A stretch of 64,000 nucleotides of DNA from Treponema socranskii subsp. buccale (GCF_024181585.1 NZ_CP054258.1:1240001-1304000), one strand, 5' to 3'; numbered from the stretch's first letter, positions 9,701-18,013 are shown. Translations and numbers: made by a program. Notes: generated from the sequence alone by a model not told the origin.

Positions 9701-10117
9701 TTAAAATCGTATAAGAAATACTATGAGCAATACAGACAGCGTAACTGCGAGGATAAAACGAAGTTTTTCATTTTTGTGATTAATAAATTTCAACCTTGAT
9801 TGTTCGGGATGAGCTTTAATGTATTCCACTTTTACATTTTCTTTCGGAAGCGGATTGCGTTTTTGTTTAAAGAAAAAACCTTCCGTATCGTTGCCTGAAT
9901 AAAGGTTGCCGTTGACAGTATACGTATAGTCATATTCATTGATATATGCAAGAAAATTTATTCGACGTATATTAACGGATATGAGCGTTCCGGCCGTTTC
10001 ATTTACATTTTCATCCTTTGAAAATGCACTTCTTTTATTAAAAAGTCTTGTTGCGAGTACAATTCCGGCTGAAAGCACAATTATTAATACTAACGGTGAA
10101 ACGAGAATGACGGGCAT
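9701..10117 (-). CDS. Small double-membrane-spanning protein, DUF3592-like
   Basis: A 138-residue protein starting MPVILVSPLVLIIVLSAGIV: an N-terminal membrane helix, a beta-rich soluble middle (Y-x-Y-TVNG...Y...K..NPLPKENVKVEYIKAHPEQSRL) and a C-terminal membrane helix. This layout and the V.Y.P..P... pattern resemble DUF3592 proteins; function is unknown. ATG 10117 is chosen: the frame can be read further upstream, but that part is the repeated leader element. The element provides the TATGGGAG ribosome-binding site. Its AT content is higher than that of recO and recJ next door, suggesting an acquired patch. Confidence 0.7.
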   Translation of the reverse strand: MPVILVSPLVLIIVLSAGIVLATRLFNKRSAFSKDENVNETAGTLISVNIRRINFLAYINEYDYTYTVNGNLYSGNDTEGFFFKQKRNPLPKENVKVEYIKAHPEQSRLKFINHKNEKLRFILAVTLSVLLIVFLIRF

Positions 10118-10125
10118 AGGAAACT

Positions 10126-10429
10126 CCCATAAAAACTTTTGCAGGAAGTTGCAACTTCCGAAAAAGTTTTTAGCCGTGCGCGAGAGCGCACACATTCAAT
10201 AGTCGAGTTTGCAAAATACGGTGTATCGTATTTATTCTGTTTTTATCAACACAGTACGTATACACTTCTTCTACAAACATCAGCGCAAACTCGAGATAAG
10301 AACGCTGCGATTTCGAGCAATGCGCAGAAATCGCGAGTGTCTCCCATATATAGAAAAACGCTTCAGCGTTTTTCGTCTCCGGACTTTAACGACGGCGATA
10401 TTTCAGACGTCGCTTTTTATCGTACCTCC
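10126..10429 (-). repeat. Structured leader element, copy 1 (inverted relative to copy 2)
   Basis: Read on the minus strand it begins GGAGGTACGATAAAAAGCG, continues with ATATCGCCGTCG, a terminator hairpin, then TCGAGTTTGC...GCAAACTCGA (inverted pair about 75 nt apart), GTGTGCGC-TCTC-GCGCAC, and finally the long hairpin AAAAACTTTT / AAAAGTTTTT with the palindrome GGAAGTTGCAACTTCC at its tip. It ends TTTTTATGGGAG, the ribosome-binding site of the DUF3592-like gene. Copy 2 (11704-11962, + strand) matches it in the same order, apart from a gap of about 85 nt and a larger GC-rich hairpin. Confidence 0.8.
10353..10374 (-). terminator. Rho-independent-type hairpin inside leader element copy 1
   Basis: The inverted repeat GAAAAACGC-TTCA-GCGTTTTTC forms a 9-bp stem with runs of A/T on both flanks. 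On the minus strand it lies about 30 nt after the MNT gene stop, so it can end that transcript. It also sits in the leader of the next gene and could act as an attenuator. It is absent from copy 2. Confidence 0.55.
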
Positions 10430-10750
10430 TTTTTTTGGGCAGCTCAATAACCCTGTTTCCGCAGGTACTAGTCTATAGGGGTTTACTAAACCGGCGGGTT
10501 CTACAATGTCAACATTTCTTTTTGTAATATTTTGAAGATAGTCTTGTATATCCAGTATATCAAAAAGTGATATTTCTTCGGAATTTCTAAAATCTATAAG
10601 AAAATCGACATCGCTTTCGCTTGTAAAATCATTTCGTATTGAAGAACCGAATACGGATATTTCTTTAACATTATATTTGGAAATTATATATTCCAAATCT
10701 TTGGGCGTTAAATCGATTCCATTGTTCGAAAGTTTTTCAAAAACTGTCAT
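10403..10750 (-). CDS. MNT-type nucleotidyltransferase with altered C-terminus
   Basis: A 115-residue minimal nucleotidyltransferase, the family that pairs with HEPN ribonucleases as MntA-like antitoxins. The core motif is VFGSSIRNDFTSESDVDFLIDF (GS-x-SDxD) at about 34-54, and NVDIVEPAGLVNPYR is the usual end region. Family members normally continue past NPYR with a short acidic or hydrophobic tail. Here residues after VNPYR look foreign, and the last nine codons (GGTIKSDV and stop) are leader element copy 1, so the 3' end was replaced when the element arrived. No HEPN partner is present next to it. Antitoxin role is inference. Confidence 0.75.
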   Translation of the reverse strand: MTVFEKLSNNGIDLTPKDLEYIISKYNVKEISVFGSSIRNDFTSESDVDFLIDFRNSEEISLFDILDIQDYLQNITKRNVDIVEPAGLVNPYRLVPAETGLLSCPKKGGTIKSDV

Positions 10751-10795
10751 ATTTTTTCTCTCTCAATATACTTTGTATTTATCAAAATCGCAAGA
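10740..10795. repeat. Direct repeat A (MNT gene start and upstream region)
   Basis: About 55 bp, containing CTTTGTATTTATCAAAATCG, is nearly identical to 11462-11517 in the same orientation. It spans the first codons of the MNT gene and its upstream region. The second copy lacks the rest of the gene, so this is a segmental duplication with later decay, not a regulatory repeat by itself. Confidence 0.75.
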
Positions 10796-10822
10796 GTAAT
10801 CTGCTTTCAGTGTAAGCTGCTT

Positions 10823-11035
10823 TCAGTTGGATATTTCGGTTATCAATGTATCATGATATTTAGTACCCGGATATACCGAAAGAATTTTTATTCCTACAAA
10901 TGTGCCCGCTTTTCCCAAATCATAGGTATCAAGTTTTTGATATGTATCGTCGGCAACTTCCTTATATTCATCCAAATCAAGCTTTTGCCAACCGTTTATA
11001 TCTTTTGACTGAAGGTTTTTACAATCAAATCTAAT
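10823..11035 (-). pseudogene. Headless coding remnant (about 70 codons)
   Basis: A minus-strand frame of 70 codons ends at TGA 10825-10823 and opens at a stop at 11038-11036. It reads DCKNLQSKDINGWQKLDLD...TFVGIKILSVYPGTKYHDT, with normal amino-acid composition and no internal stop, so it looks like real coding sequence. However, it has no ATG, GTG or TTG near its 5' end and begins within 5 nt of the stop of the adjacent lipoprotein gene. It is best read as the C-terminal relic of a deleted gene. No family is recognised. CTGCTTTCAG occurs twice (10801 and 10817) just past its stop. Confidence 0.5.
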
Positions 11036-11420
11036 TTATGGCATCAGATACATAAATTGCTTTTCCTGAAACATTTTTTGCAGTAACGGGAATATACACA
11101 CCGTAGCTTATAACACCGCCGCTGTTTGAAGTACCGACATTTTCCAAAATTATCCCATTCGCCCCGATCTTTGCAGCTTGTTTCTTTAATTCCGCTATTG
11201 CATAATTCAAATCCCCCTGCTCGGTCCATCCTGAATCGCTGGAAGCCGTCACAATTCCAATGACTTCATATTTTGGCGGCGCTTCCGTATAAATTACGAC
11301 ACATTCAGGATTCGTTGCTGTTCTTTTGGTTCCGGTAATTAATGCGGTTCCGGTTGCACAAGAAAATAAAACCGTAACTGAAAAAATACAAAAAAATAAA
11401 ACGATAAACATTTTCTTCAT
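11031..11420 (-). CDS. Small predicted lipoprotein
   Basis: A 129-residue protein with signal peptide MKKMFIVLFFCIFSVTVLFSC and Cys at residue 21. The mature part has KYEVIGIVTASS followed by a helix with AIAELKKQAAKIGANGIIL. This strand-helix pattern with a terminal GANGIIL resembles small envelope lipoproteins of the YbjQ/DUF4156 type, but the match is by eye and weak. ATG 11420 has GGAG 9 nt upstream. The gene lies between the two direct repeats and is AT-rich relative to the flanking housekeeping genes. Function unknown. Confidence 0.7.
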   Translation of the reverse strand: MKKMFIVLFFCIFSVTVLFSCATGTALITGTKRTATNPECVVIYTEAPPKYEVIGIVTASSDSGWTEQGDLNYAIAELKKQAAKIGANGIILENVGTSNSGGVISYGVYIPVTAKNVSGKAIYVSDAIN

Positions 11421-11447
11421 TTCTTTTCTCCATTTTCGTGTCGGCTG

Positions 11448-11471
11448 CGAAAGTTTTTTTTAAACAGTCAT
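11448..11471 (-). pseudogene. 5' stub of a second MNT gene copy
   Basis: On the minus strand ATG ACT GTT TAA AAA AAA CTT TCG corresponds codon for codon to the intact MNT start (MTVFEKLS), with the fourth codon now a stop. Only about eight codons remain before the sequence diverges. Together with direct repeat B it shows that the MNT locus was once duplicated and one copy decayed. Confidence 0.6.
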
Positions 11472-11517
11472 GTTTTTTCTTTTTCAATAATACTTTGTAT
11501 TTATCAAAATCGCAAGA
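11462..11517. repeat. Direct repeat B (second copy of MNT upstream region)
   Basis: Matches 10740-10795 almost base for base in the same orientation, differing by a few substitutions and one inserted A. The rest of the region 11518-11650 is AT-rich and holds nothing else that I can support. Confidence 0.75.
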
Positions 11518-11654
11518 TGAGCGTAATTTTTTATATTTTTGTCCGCGCCTATGCACATAATAGTTCTTCGATTTTTCATTAAAAACAGTAATTTTCAATC
11601 GACGGGTACGAAAAGCTGTCGGCAAGGATAATCCGTCTAAGAACCGATCGACGT

Positions 11655-11683
11655 TTGCGCGGATTGCCGCCGCGTGGTATAAT
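11655..11683 (+). promoter_or_regulatory. Strong promoter driving the nitroreductase leader
   Basis: TTGCGC (11655-11660), exactly 17 nt, TATAAT (11678-11683). The predicted transcript starts near 11690, about 14 nt before leader element copy 2, so the whole element becomes a 5' UTR of about 277 nt for the nitroreductase gene at 11967. Confidence 0.65.
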
Positions 11684-11703
11684 CGATTCGGGAGAGAAAG
11701 TTC

Positions 11704-11962
11704 TTATGGGAGGATGATAAAAAGCGCGGCTAAAATATCGCCGTCGCTTTTTATCTCGAGTTTGCGCGGACGTTTGCAGAAGATATATATACATATCACT
11801 TTGATGAAAATCGAATGGATACGATACACTATATTTTCGCAAACTCGATTATTGAACGTGTGCGCCGCTGGAAACTTCGCGCTTACGCGCTCGTTGCGAG
11901 GCGCGCGCACGACTAAAAACTTTTTCGGAAGTTGCAACTTCCTGCAAAAGTTTTTATGGAGG
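11704..11962 (+). repeat. Structured leader element, copy 2
   Basis: Starts TTATGGGAGGATGATAAAAAG and ends GTTTTTATGGAGG, so both edges carry nearly the same TTATGG(G)AGGATG ribosome-binding string; this looks like a duplicated target or a slipped insertion. Inside are TCGAGTTTGC...GCAAACTCGA, a GC-rich hairpin (GTGTGCGC...GCGCGCAC) and the AAAAACTTTT...AAAAGTTTTT hairpin capped by GGAAGTTGCAACTTCC. An open frame from ATG 11714 runs through the whole element into the nitroreductase gene (stop 12019), so a 101-codon upstream ORF is possible, though its protein looks artificial. Confidence 0.8.
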
Positions 11963-11966
11963 ATGT

Positions 11967-12491
11967 ATGAACGAAATCATCGATGCGATAAAAGCGCGGC
12001 GGAGCACAAAGAGTTTTAAAAGCGATGCCGTACCGAAAGAGATCGTCGATCGCGTGATCGAAGCGGGGCTCTATGCCGCGAGCGCGATGGGAAAGCAAAT
12101 GCCGATCGTCGTCGCCGTGACAAATAAAAAACTCCGCGACAGATTGTCGGAGATGAACCGCAAAGTCGGCGGCTGGAACGAGGGCTTCGATCCGTTTTAC
12201 GGAGCGCCCGTCGTGCTCATCGTGCTTGCCGATAAAAATTGGCCGAACCGCGTCTACGACGGAAGTCTCGTCATCGGAAATATGATGCTCGCCGCACATG
12301 CGCTCAAAATCGGAAGCTGCTGGATTCATCGTGCACGGGAAGAATTCGAAAGCGACGAGGGAAAAGCGATTTTAAAAGAACTCGGTATTGCAGGCGAATT
12401 CGAAGGGATCGGTCACTGCGTATTGGGCATACCTGCAGCCGAGCGCGAAATGCCGCCGCGAAGGGCGGGCCGCGTATTTTATGCCGAATAA
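11967..12491 (+). CDS. Nitroreductase family protein
   Basis: A 174-residue FMN-dependent nitroreductase-like protein. The N-terminus IIDAIKARRSTKSFKSD is the usual R-R-S-x-R/K-x-F start, followed by LYAASAMGKQMP (S-x-N region), PVVLIVLAD and SLVIGNMMLAAHALKIGSCWI, then GIGHCVLGIPAAE near the end. This short subfamily lacks the larger insertion of NfsB. It would reduce nitro or quinone-like compounds with NAD(P)H in the cytosol; the substrate cannot be told. ATG 11967 has GGAGG 4 nt upstream from the leader element. It has a monocistronic appearance. Confidence 0.88.
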   Translation: MNEIIDAIKARRSTKSFKSDAVPKEIVDRVIEAGLYAASAMGKQMPIVVAVTNKKLRDRLSEMNRKVGGWNEGFDPFYGAPVVLIVLADKNWPNRVYDGSLVIGNMMLAAHALKIGSCWIHRAREEFESDEGKAILKELGIAGEFEGIGHCVLGIPAAEREMPPRRAGRVFYAE

Positions 12492-12963
12492 ACCGTACTT
12501 CACAAAGGTTCGTAACCTGTATACGATTTTAGACGGTAATAGTGCGATACCTGATAAAAATCGGCTGTTAATAGCGATTTAGCTTAAAAATTGTCTTAAT
12601 ATGTCTATAAAAGTATACGTTTGTAAGAGGGATTTCGCTTGAACGGGACGCTTTATCCGCAGTAACGGGTGCGATACGGTTGCCGGCGGAGTGTGCCGCG
12701 AACGACTGCTGCGCGGAATCGCTCAAAATCATGGAAATCAATTTTCAATGGATATTTTCTAACGGGGTAATGAGGCTGTATTGAGTTTTCCATTTCATAC
12801 GGAGACACGATACCACCGTACCGTACATTGAGCGAAGTTCCCCGCAACAGGATGCGATGTTTTCGTTTATTTTCATAAAAAAGCGCGTAATTTATTACTT
12901 TATCGGCGATATATAGATCAGCGACTTCCTTGCCGCGCTATCTCAACAATCGAAGGTGCAGCT
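12492..12963. other. 472-bp intergenic region with one doubtful short frame
   Basis: No RNA gene or clear repeat is seen. A minus-strand frame 12847-12653 (64 codons, [20 protein letters not shown]...) has an ATG and ordinary composition but no ribosome-binding site, so it may be a small gene, a relic or chance. TTGTCT-17-TATACG near 12590-12620 (+) is a weak promoter candidate. Position next to an Rpn gene and the leader elements fits a plastic, decaying stretch. Confidence 0.35.
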
Positions 12964-13806
12964 ATGGAATATACTCATAAACCCGTCGAAGAACTCACCT
13001 TTACCGATGACTTTATGTTCGGCACGGTCATGAAAAATCAATTTATATGTAAGGGCGTCATCGAACGGCTCCTGCATATCAAAGTCGGTAAAATCGAATA
13101 TCCCTCCCTGCAAAAAACGATAGCACCGTTTTACGAAAGCAAGGGTATACGCCTCGACGTCTACGTTTCCGATTCCGATCGCGTTTTCGATATCGAAATA
13201 CAAACATCGATCCCGCCTTCTCTTCCCAAGCGTACGCGTTATTATCAAAGTCTCATGGATGTCGATAACCTTTTGCGCGGCCAAAGCTATGCCGACCTGA
13301 AAGAGAGCTATGTCATCTTTATCTGTACGCAGGATCCCTTCGACAAAGGCCTGCCTGTCTACGAGTTCCGCAACGTATGTACCGCCGACGGCACGCTTTT
13401 TCTTGATGACAAATCGTATAAAGTATTTTATAATGTGGGTGCCTACGGTAAAGAAGATGAGCCTGAATTGAGCGCCTTGCTGCAGTATCTTTGCGAGAGG
13501 CGGGCGACGAGCGGTTTTACGCAGCGGATTGATGCGCTTGTCGAAAAAGCGAAACGGAACGAAAAGTTCAGGAGCTGGTATATGTCGTTGAATATACGGG
13601 AAGATGACTTACGCATGGCAGGTGAAAAGATCGGCTTTGAGCGGGGCGTTGCTGAGGGAATGCGCAAAGGCAGGGAAGACGGTATCGTTGCGGGATCGTA
13701 TCAGGCAAAGCGAGAGACGGCAAAAATTTTATCGGATATGCGGCTGGACGTTGAAATGATAGCGAAAGCGACCGGTCTCTCGGAAGCGGAAATCGAAAAA
13801 CTGTAA
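12964..13806 (+). CDS. Rpn-family PD-(D/E)XK nuclease (transposase-like)
   Basis: A 280-residue protein of the recombination-promoting nuclease/PDDEXK_2 type. The N-terminus ([16 protein letters not shown]...) and the core [20 protein letters not shown] give the D...ExQ catalytic pattern at about residues 60-80; [10 protein letters not shown] follows. The C-terminal tail ([34 protein letters not shown]) is the usual RpnA-like end, where internal tails may be made as separate proteins. Known members are DNA endonucleases that move or promote recombination. ATG 12964 has GAAGGTG 6 nt upstream. No terminal repeats are visible around it. Confidence 0.85.
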   Translation: MEYTHKPVEELTFTDDFMFGTVMKNQFICKGVIERLLHIKVGKIEYPSLQKTIAPFYESKGIRLDVYVSDSDRVFDIEIQTSIPPSLPKRTRYYQSLMDVDNLLRGQSYADLKESYVIFICTQDPFDKGLPVYEFRNVCTADGTLFLDDKSYKVFYNVGAYGKEDEPELSALLQYLCERRATSGFTQRIDALVEKAKRNEKFRSWYMSLNIREDDLRMAGEKIGFERGVAEGMRKGREDGIVAGSYQAKRETAKILSDMRLDVEMIAKATGLSEAEIEKL

Positions 13807-13865
13807 TAGTATTTGCTTTTTAAAAAGCTCGACATCCGACCTTTTAGGTAAAAATTGATTTCCGT

Positions 13866-13884
13866 GACGGCCAAGCCGTTTTTC
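13866..13884 (+). terminator. Rho-independent terminator after the Rpn gene
   Basis: GACGGC-CAA-GCCGTTTTTC: a short GC stem followed by a T run, 60 nt after the Rpn stop and 80 nt before ileS. It separates the accessory gene from the ileS transcript. Confidence 0.65.
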
Positions 13885-13965
13885 TCTCATAGAGAAATCG
13901 CGCGCTCTAGCAATTTTTCCCTTTTTCCTGTATACTATTTTCCACTTTAACTATAGAGGCGTTTT

Positions 13966-16900
13966 GTGTATACACCGGTAAATCCGAAAGCGGACTTTCC
14001 CAAGCAGGAAGAAGAGGTTCTGAAGTTTTGGCGGGACAACGATACGTTTAAAAAGTCCCTCGCACAGCGCGAAGGCGCTGAAGAATATGTGTTTTATGAC
14101 GGGCCTCCGTTTGCGACGGGATTGCCGCATTTCGGGCATTTTATTCCTTCGACGATCAAAGACATTATCCCGCGCTATCAGACGATGAAGGGGAAAAAAG
14201 TTGAACGCCGCTTCGGCTGGGACTGTCACGGGCTTCCCGTTGAAAATTTAATCGAAAAAGAACTCGGCATCAATTCTAAGCACGAAATCGAAGCTTACGG
14301 CGTCGAAAAATTCAACGATGCATGCCGTGCGAGCGTGCTGCGCTATACGGACGAGTGGCGGAGGATCATCACGCGCATGGGGCGCTGGGTCGATTTCGAC
14401 AACGATTATAAAACGATGATGCCCGACTACATGGAATCGATTTGGTGGGTCGTAAAAGCGCTGTGGGATAAAAATCTCATCTACGAAGGAAGCTATATCC
14501 TGCCGTATTGCCCGCGCTGTGCGACGGTTCTTTCGAATCACGAACTCGCCCTCGGCTATAAGGACGTGCAGGACCCTGCGATTACGGTGCGGTTTAAGGC
14601 GACGAAAGCTCCGGATGCCATAGACGATGCGGATTTTGCAAACGGAAACACGTATTTTCTTGCGTGGACGACGACTCCGTGGACGCTTCCGTCGAACGAA
14701 GGTCTTGCGATGGGGCCGGATATCGATTACGTTAAAGTGCGCGATACCGCTTCAGGCGATTATTATATCCTTGCGGCGGCGCGCCTCGGTGCATATTATA
14801 AAGACGAAAAAGAGTATTCGATCGTCTATACCCGAAAGGGAAGCGATTTTTTAGGCGCGACCTACGAACCGCTTTTTCCGTATTTTAAACATTTCGCGGT
14901 AATGGACGACGGATCGGCCGGCGCGTTCAGAATATTCAACGGGGACTTCGTTTCGACCGAAGACGGTACGGGCATCGTTCATACGGCGCCCGGCTTCGGC
15001 GAAGACGACAGCAAGCTTTTTCAGGGTACGGGTATTCCCTGTGCCGAACCGATCGACGCCGAATGCCGCTTTACGCATGAAGTGCCCGATTACGAAGGCC
15101 GCTTCGTAAAAGACTGCGATAAAGACATCATGTCGCGTTTGAAAGCCGAAGGAAAACTCGTCAAACGGGAAACGATCGTGCACTCCTATCCTCATTGCTG
15201 GAGGTGCGCTTCACCGCTCATCTACCGCAGCATCGGAAGCTGGTTCGTAAAAGTTTCCGAAGAGCGCGACGTATTGCTCAAAGCGAATGCCCAAATCAAT
15301 TGGCGGCCGCCGCACATCAAAGACGGGCGGTTCGGAAAATGGCTTTCGGGCGCGCGCGATTGGGCGATCAGCCGAAACCGCTTTTGGGGCAATCCGATTC
15401 CGATTTGGAAGTGCGATTCGTGCAAAGAATCGATCTGTGTCGGAAGCAGGGAAGAGCTCAAAGCGCTTTCGGGCGTCTATCCCGAAGATTTGCACAAACA
15501 GTTCGTAGACAAGATTACGATTCCGTGCAAAAGCTGCGGCGGTACAATGAAGCGCATTCCCGAAGTGCTCGACTGCTGGTTCGAATCCGGTTCCATGCCT
15601 TATGCGCAAAATCATTATCCCTTTGAAAATAAAGAGTATTTCGAAAAGCATTTTCCGGCGGATTTTATTTCGGAGGGTCTCGACCAAACGCGCGGCTGGT
15701 TTTATACGCTCACCGTGCTCGCAGCCGAACTCTTCGATCGCCCCGCATTTAAAAACTGTATCGTAAGCGGTCTCGTGCTCGCTTCGGACGGGCGCAAAAT
15801 GTCGAAGAGTCTCCGCAATTACACGGATCCCGAAGAAGCGATTTCAAAATTCGGCGCCGACGCGATACGCCTCTTTCTCATGCACTCTCCGGTTGTCAAA
15901 GCGGACGACCTTCGCTATTCGGACGACGGCGTGCGCGATATTTTAAAAGGCATCGTCATCCCGCTGTGGAACAGCTACAGCTTTTTTGTGCAGTATGCGA
16001 ATATCGACGGCATCTCCCCCGACGGACATGAATTCGATGAAGCGCTTCCGCAAAATCCGCTCGATGCGTGGCTCCTTTCGATCACGCAAAAGCTCGTCAA
16101 AAGCGTGAGCGCTTCGCTCGACTCCTACGACCTTTCCGGCGCGATCGATCCCATCGTGCATTTTATCGACGAACTCAACAACTGGTATATCCGACGAAAC
16201 CGCCGCCGTTTTTGGAAAAGCGAAAACGACCGCGATAAAAAGGAAGCGTACGCGGCGCTGTACATTGCGCTCAAAACTTTTGCGCTCGCCGCGTGTCCCT
16301 TTATTCCCTTTATCACCGAAACGATTTGGCAAAATCTCCGCACGAAAAGCGATAAAGAATCGGTACACCTCGAAGACTATCCCGCATACGGCGAAAAGCT
16401 GCGGAACGAAGCGCTCGAGTTTAAAATGGAAGCGGTGCAAAAAGCCGTTTCGATGGGACACGCGCTCAGAAATCAGTTCAATATAAAAAACCGCCAGCCG
16501 CTTGAAAGCGCGGCTCTCGTAACGCGGGATCCCGAAGAAAAAAAAGTGCTTGCCGAAATGGAAGATTCCATACGCGAAGAACTCAACGTCAAGCGCATCA
16601 TCTTTCACGAACGGGAAGACGAACTGGTCGAATACCGGGCGAAGGCGAATTTCCGCGTACTCGGAAAAGAAATCGGTCCGCTCATGAAAGAGGCGTCCGC
16701 AAAGATCGCTTCTCTCGATCACGAAGCCATTCAAACGATCCTCGACGGTTCGAAATTGACGATCGAAGTCGAAGGGAAGAGCATCGACCTCGACGGCACG
16801 AAAGTGAATGTCGAGCGCATCGAAAAAGACGATTTGAAAGTGCTCAACGACGGTACGCTGACGGTGGGCTTGGACACGAAGATTACCGACGAACTTAAAA

Positions 16901-17148
16901 AAGAAGGCTGGGTGCGCGATTTGGTGCGCGGCATACAAAATCTCAGAAAGGAAAGCGGTTTTGCCGTTACCGATCGGATCCGTCTTTCGCTTTCAGGCGA
17001 TGCGGAACTCAAATCCGCGTACGAACTCTTTGCACCCTTTATCGAAAACGAAACGCTCGCCGTTTCGTCTTCTTGGCTCGCCTCCCTTTCGGGAAAGAAC
17101 GTCGAAGCCGAAGATAAACTGTGGAAGGTACAAATTGAAAAGGCGTAA
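13966..17148 (+). CDS. ileS: Isoleucyl-tRNA synthetase, IleS2 (eukaryote-like) type
   Basis: A 1060-residue class I synthetase that charges tRNA-Ile. HIGH appears as HFGH (55-58) in DGPPFATGLPHFGHF and KMSKS at 611-615. The editing domain includes LAWTTTPWTLPSNE. The HIGH context, the length and the long C-terminus without the zinc-binding end of IleS1 place it in the IleS2 group, which includes mupirocin-insensitive enzymes. The start is GTG 13966 with AGAGG 9 nt upstream; the usual start ATG is absent. The next gene begins inside its 3' end. Assignment is firm; drug insensitivity is inference. Confidence 0.97.
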   Translation: MYTPVNPKADFPKQEEEVLKFWRDNDTFKKSLAQREGAEEYVFYDGPPFATGLPHFGHFIPSTIKDIIPRYQTMKGKKVERRFGWDCHGLPVENLIEKELGINSKHEIEAYGVEKFNDACRASVLRYTDEWRRIITRMGRWVDFDNDYKTMMPDYMESIWWVVKALWDKNLIYEGSYILPYCPRCATVLSNHELALGYKDVQDPAITVRFKATKAPDAIDDADFANGNTYFLAWTTTPWTLPSNEGLAMGPDIDYVKVRDTASGDYYILAAARLGAYYKDEKEYSIVYTRKGSDFLGATYEPLFPYFKHFAVMDDGSAGAFRIFNGDFVSTEDGTGIVHTAPGFGEDDSKLFQGTGIPCAEPIDAECRFTHEVPDYEGRFVKDCDKDIMSRLKAEGKLVKRETIVHSYPHCWRCASPLIYRSIGSWFVKVSEERDVLLKANAQINWRPPHIKDGRFGKWLSGARDWAISRNRFWGNPIPIWKCDSCKESICVGSREELKALSGVYPEDLHKQFVDKITIPCKSCGGTMKRIPEVLDCWFESGSMPYAQNHYPFENKEYFEKHFPADFISEGLDQTRGWFYTLTVLAAELFDRPAFKNCIVSGLVLASDGRKMSKSLRNYTDPEEAISKFGADAIRLFLMHSPVVKADDLRYSDDGVRDILKGIVIPLWNSYSFFVQYANIDGISPDGHEFDEALPQNPLDAWLLSITQKLVKSVSASLDSYDLSGAIDPIVHFIDELNNWYIRRNRRRFWKSENDRDKKEAYAALYIALKTFALAACPFIPFITETIWQNLRTKSDKESVHLEDYPAYGEKLRNEALEFKMEAVQKAVSMGHALRNQFNIKNRQPLESAALVTRDPEEKKVLAEMEDSIREELNVKRIIFHEREDELVEYRAKANFRVLGKEIGPLMKEASAKIASLDHEAIQTILDGSKLTIEVEGKSIDLDGTKVNVERIEKDDLKVLNDGTLTVGLDTKITDELKKEGWVRDLVRGIQNLRKESGFAVTDRIRLSLSGDAELKSAYELFAPFIENETLAVSSSWLASLSGKNVEAEDKLWKVQIEKA

Positions 17149-18013
17149 TTTGCAGTCCGTATATGCGGCCGTTTTTGCTTCTCTCATCATCGTTCTTCTG
17201 GGATCCTGTGCGTCGCTTCCGAAAGGAGCGGAAGTCAATCCTCTGGATTTGCTTTCGGGAGGAGCGGCGTTTTATATGCGGATCCCGAAAAAAACGGACG
17301 AAGAGCTCGTCGAGCGGATTTTGAGGGCGAGCGCAGAGCATATTTCCGAAAGCGATGCGAAGCTCATTACAGGAAGAATCGATACGATTTACGCCGCGCT
17401 CACGAGGACGAAAACGAGTTTTTCGGTCGAAGCCGCCGTTTCCGGAAATATTCCGAGACGGACGGCAGGAGCCTTATTGCTGAAAAGCGCACAGTGGAAA
17501 ATCGAAACCCATATACCCGAAAGAAGCATACGTCCGTATATTTATTATGCGTCGACCGGCGTTTCTCTCGCTTTTCCGTCGCCGAGTATCGTCTGCGCCG
17601 CAAACGACGTGAGGCCCATGCTTTCCGCTTTTGATGCTCACGCATACGGAGGGAGCCTTTCGCACAATGTAAGCGATGCAGTGTTCGACTGGCTCAATGT
17701 GTCGGGGAGCGAAATACGTTTTTACGCGCCGAACCCGCTTTCGTTTTTGACGATCCTCACGGGCACGAATTTAAATCTGCAGCTCAACTACGTCAAAGGC
17801 GCGATGATAGGCGACAGCGCGCATGAAGATCAGTATCTCATGTCGATCGAATTCGATTTTAATAATAAAAATGTCGTGCGCGCGGGGGAGGCGATGCTCT
17901 CTCTTGCATTCGGTTTGACGAATGCGCAAACGACGAGAAATTCGCCGACGAATATTACGGTGTCGGGTATTCGGATCAATAAGCGGCAGCTGTATAAATT
18001 GTTCGTTTTGTAA
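17135..18013 (+). CDS. Predicted lipoprotein of unknown function
   Basis: A 292-residue envelope protein. The likely start is TTG 17135, inside the last codons of ileS (14 nt overlap) and preceded by GGAAGG; it yields [16 protein letters not shown] then LIIVLLGSC, a good signal peptide with Cys at residue 26. No ATG gives a signal peptide. The mature part is mixed alpha/beta with no motif known to me. Coupling to ileS is probably positional. The related position in other treponemes is not known to me. Confidence 0.7.
   Translation: MKRRNLQSVYAAVFASLIIVLLGSCASLPKGAEVNPLDLLSGGAAFYMRIPKKTDEELVERILRASAEHISESDAKLITGRIDTIYAALTRTKTSFSVEAAVSGNIPRRTAGALLLKSAQWKIETHIPERSIRPYIYYASTGVSLAFPSPSIVCAANDVRPMLSAFDAHAYGGSLSHNVSDAVFDWLNVSGSEIRFYAPNPLSFLTILTGTNLNLQLNYVKGAMIGDSAHEDQYLMSIEFDFNNKNVVRAGEAMLSLAFGLTNAQTTRNSPTNITVSGIRINKRQLYKLFVL

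Noticed and set aside
10130-10195. N-terminal extension of the DUF3592-like protein (MCALSRTAKNFFGSC...)
   Set aside because: This part is translated leader element, also seen in frame at copy 2; the real start is the ATG at 10117 after TATGGGAG.
9700-11970. Chromosomal integron cassette array with attC sites, as known from T. denticola
   Set aside because: The repeats have conserved hairpins, but I could not find the paired RYYYAAC and GTTRRRY core sites in the expected spacing, the two copies are inverted to each other, and no integrase gene is present.
12964-13806. Complete insertion sequence around the Rpn gene
   Set aside because: No terminal inverted repeats or target duplications could be found; Rpn proteins often occur without an IS.
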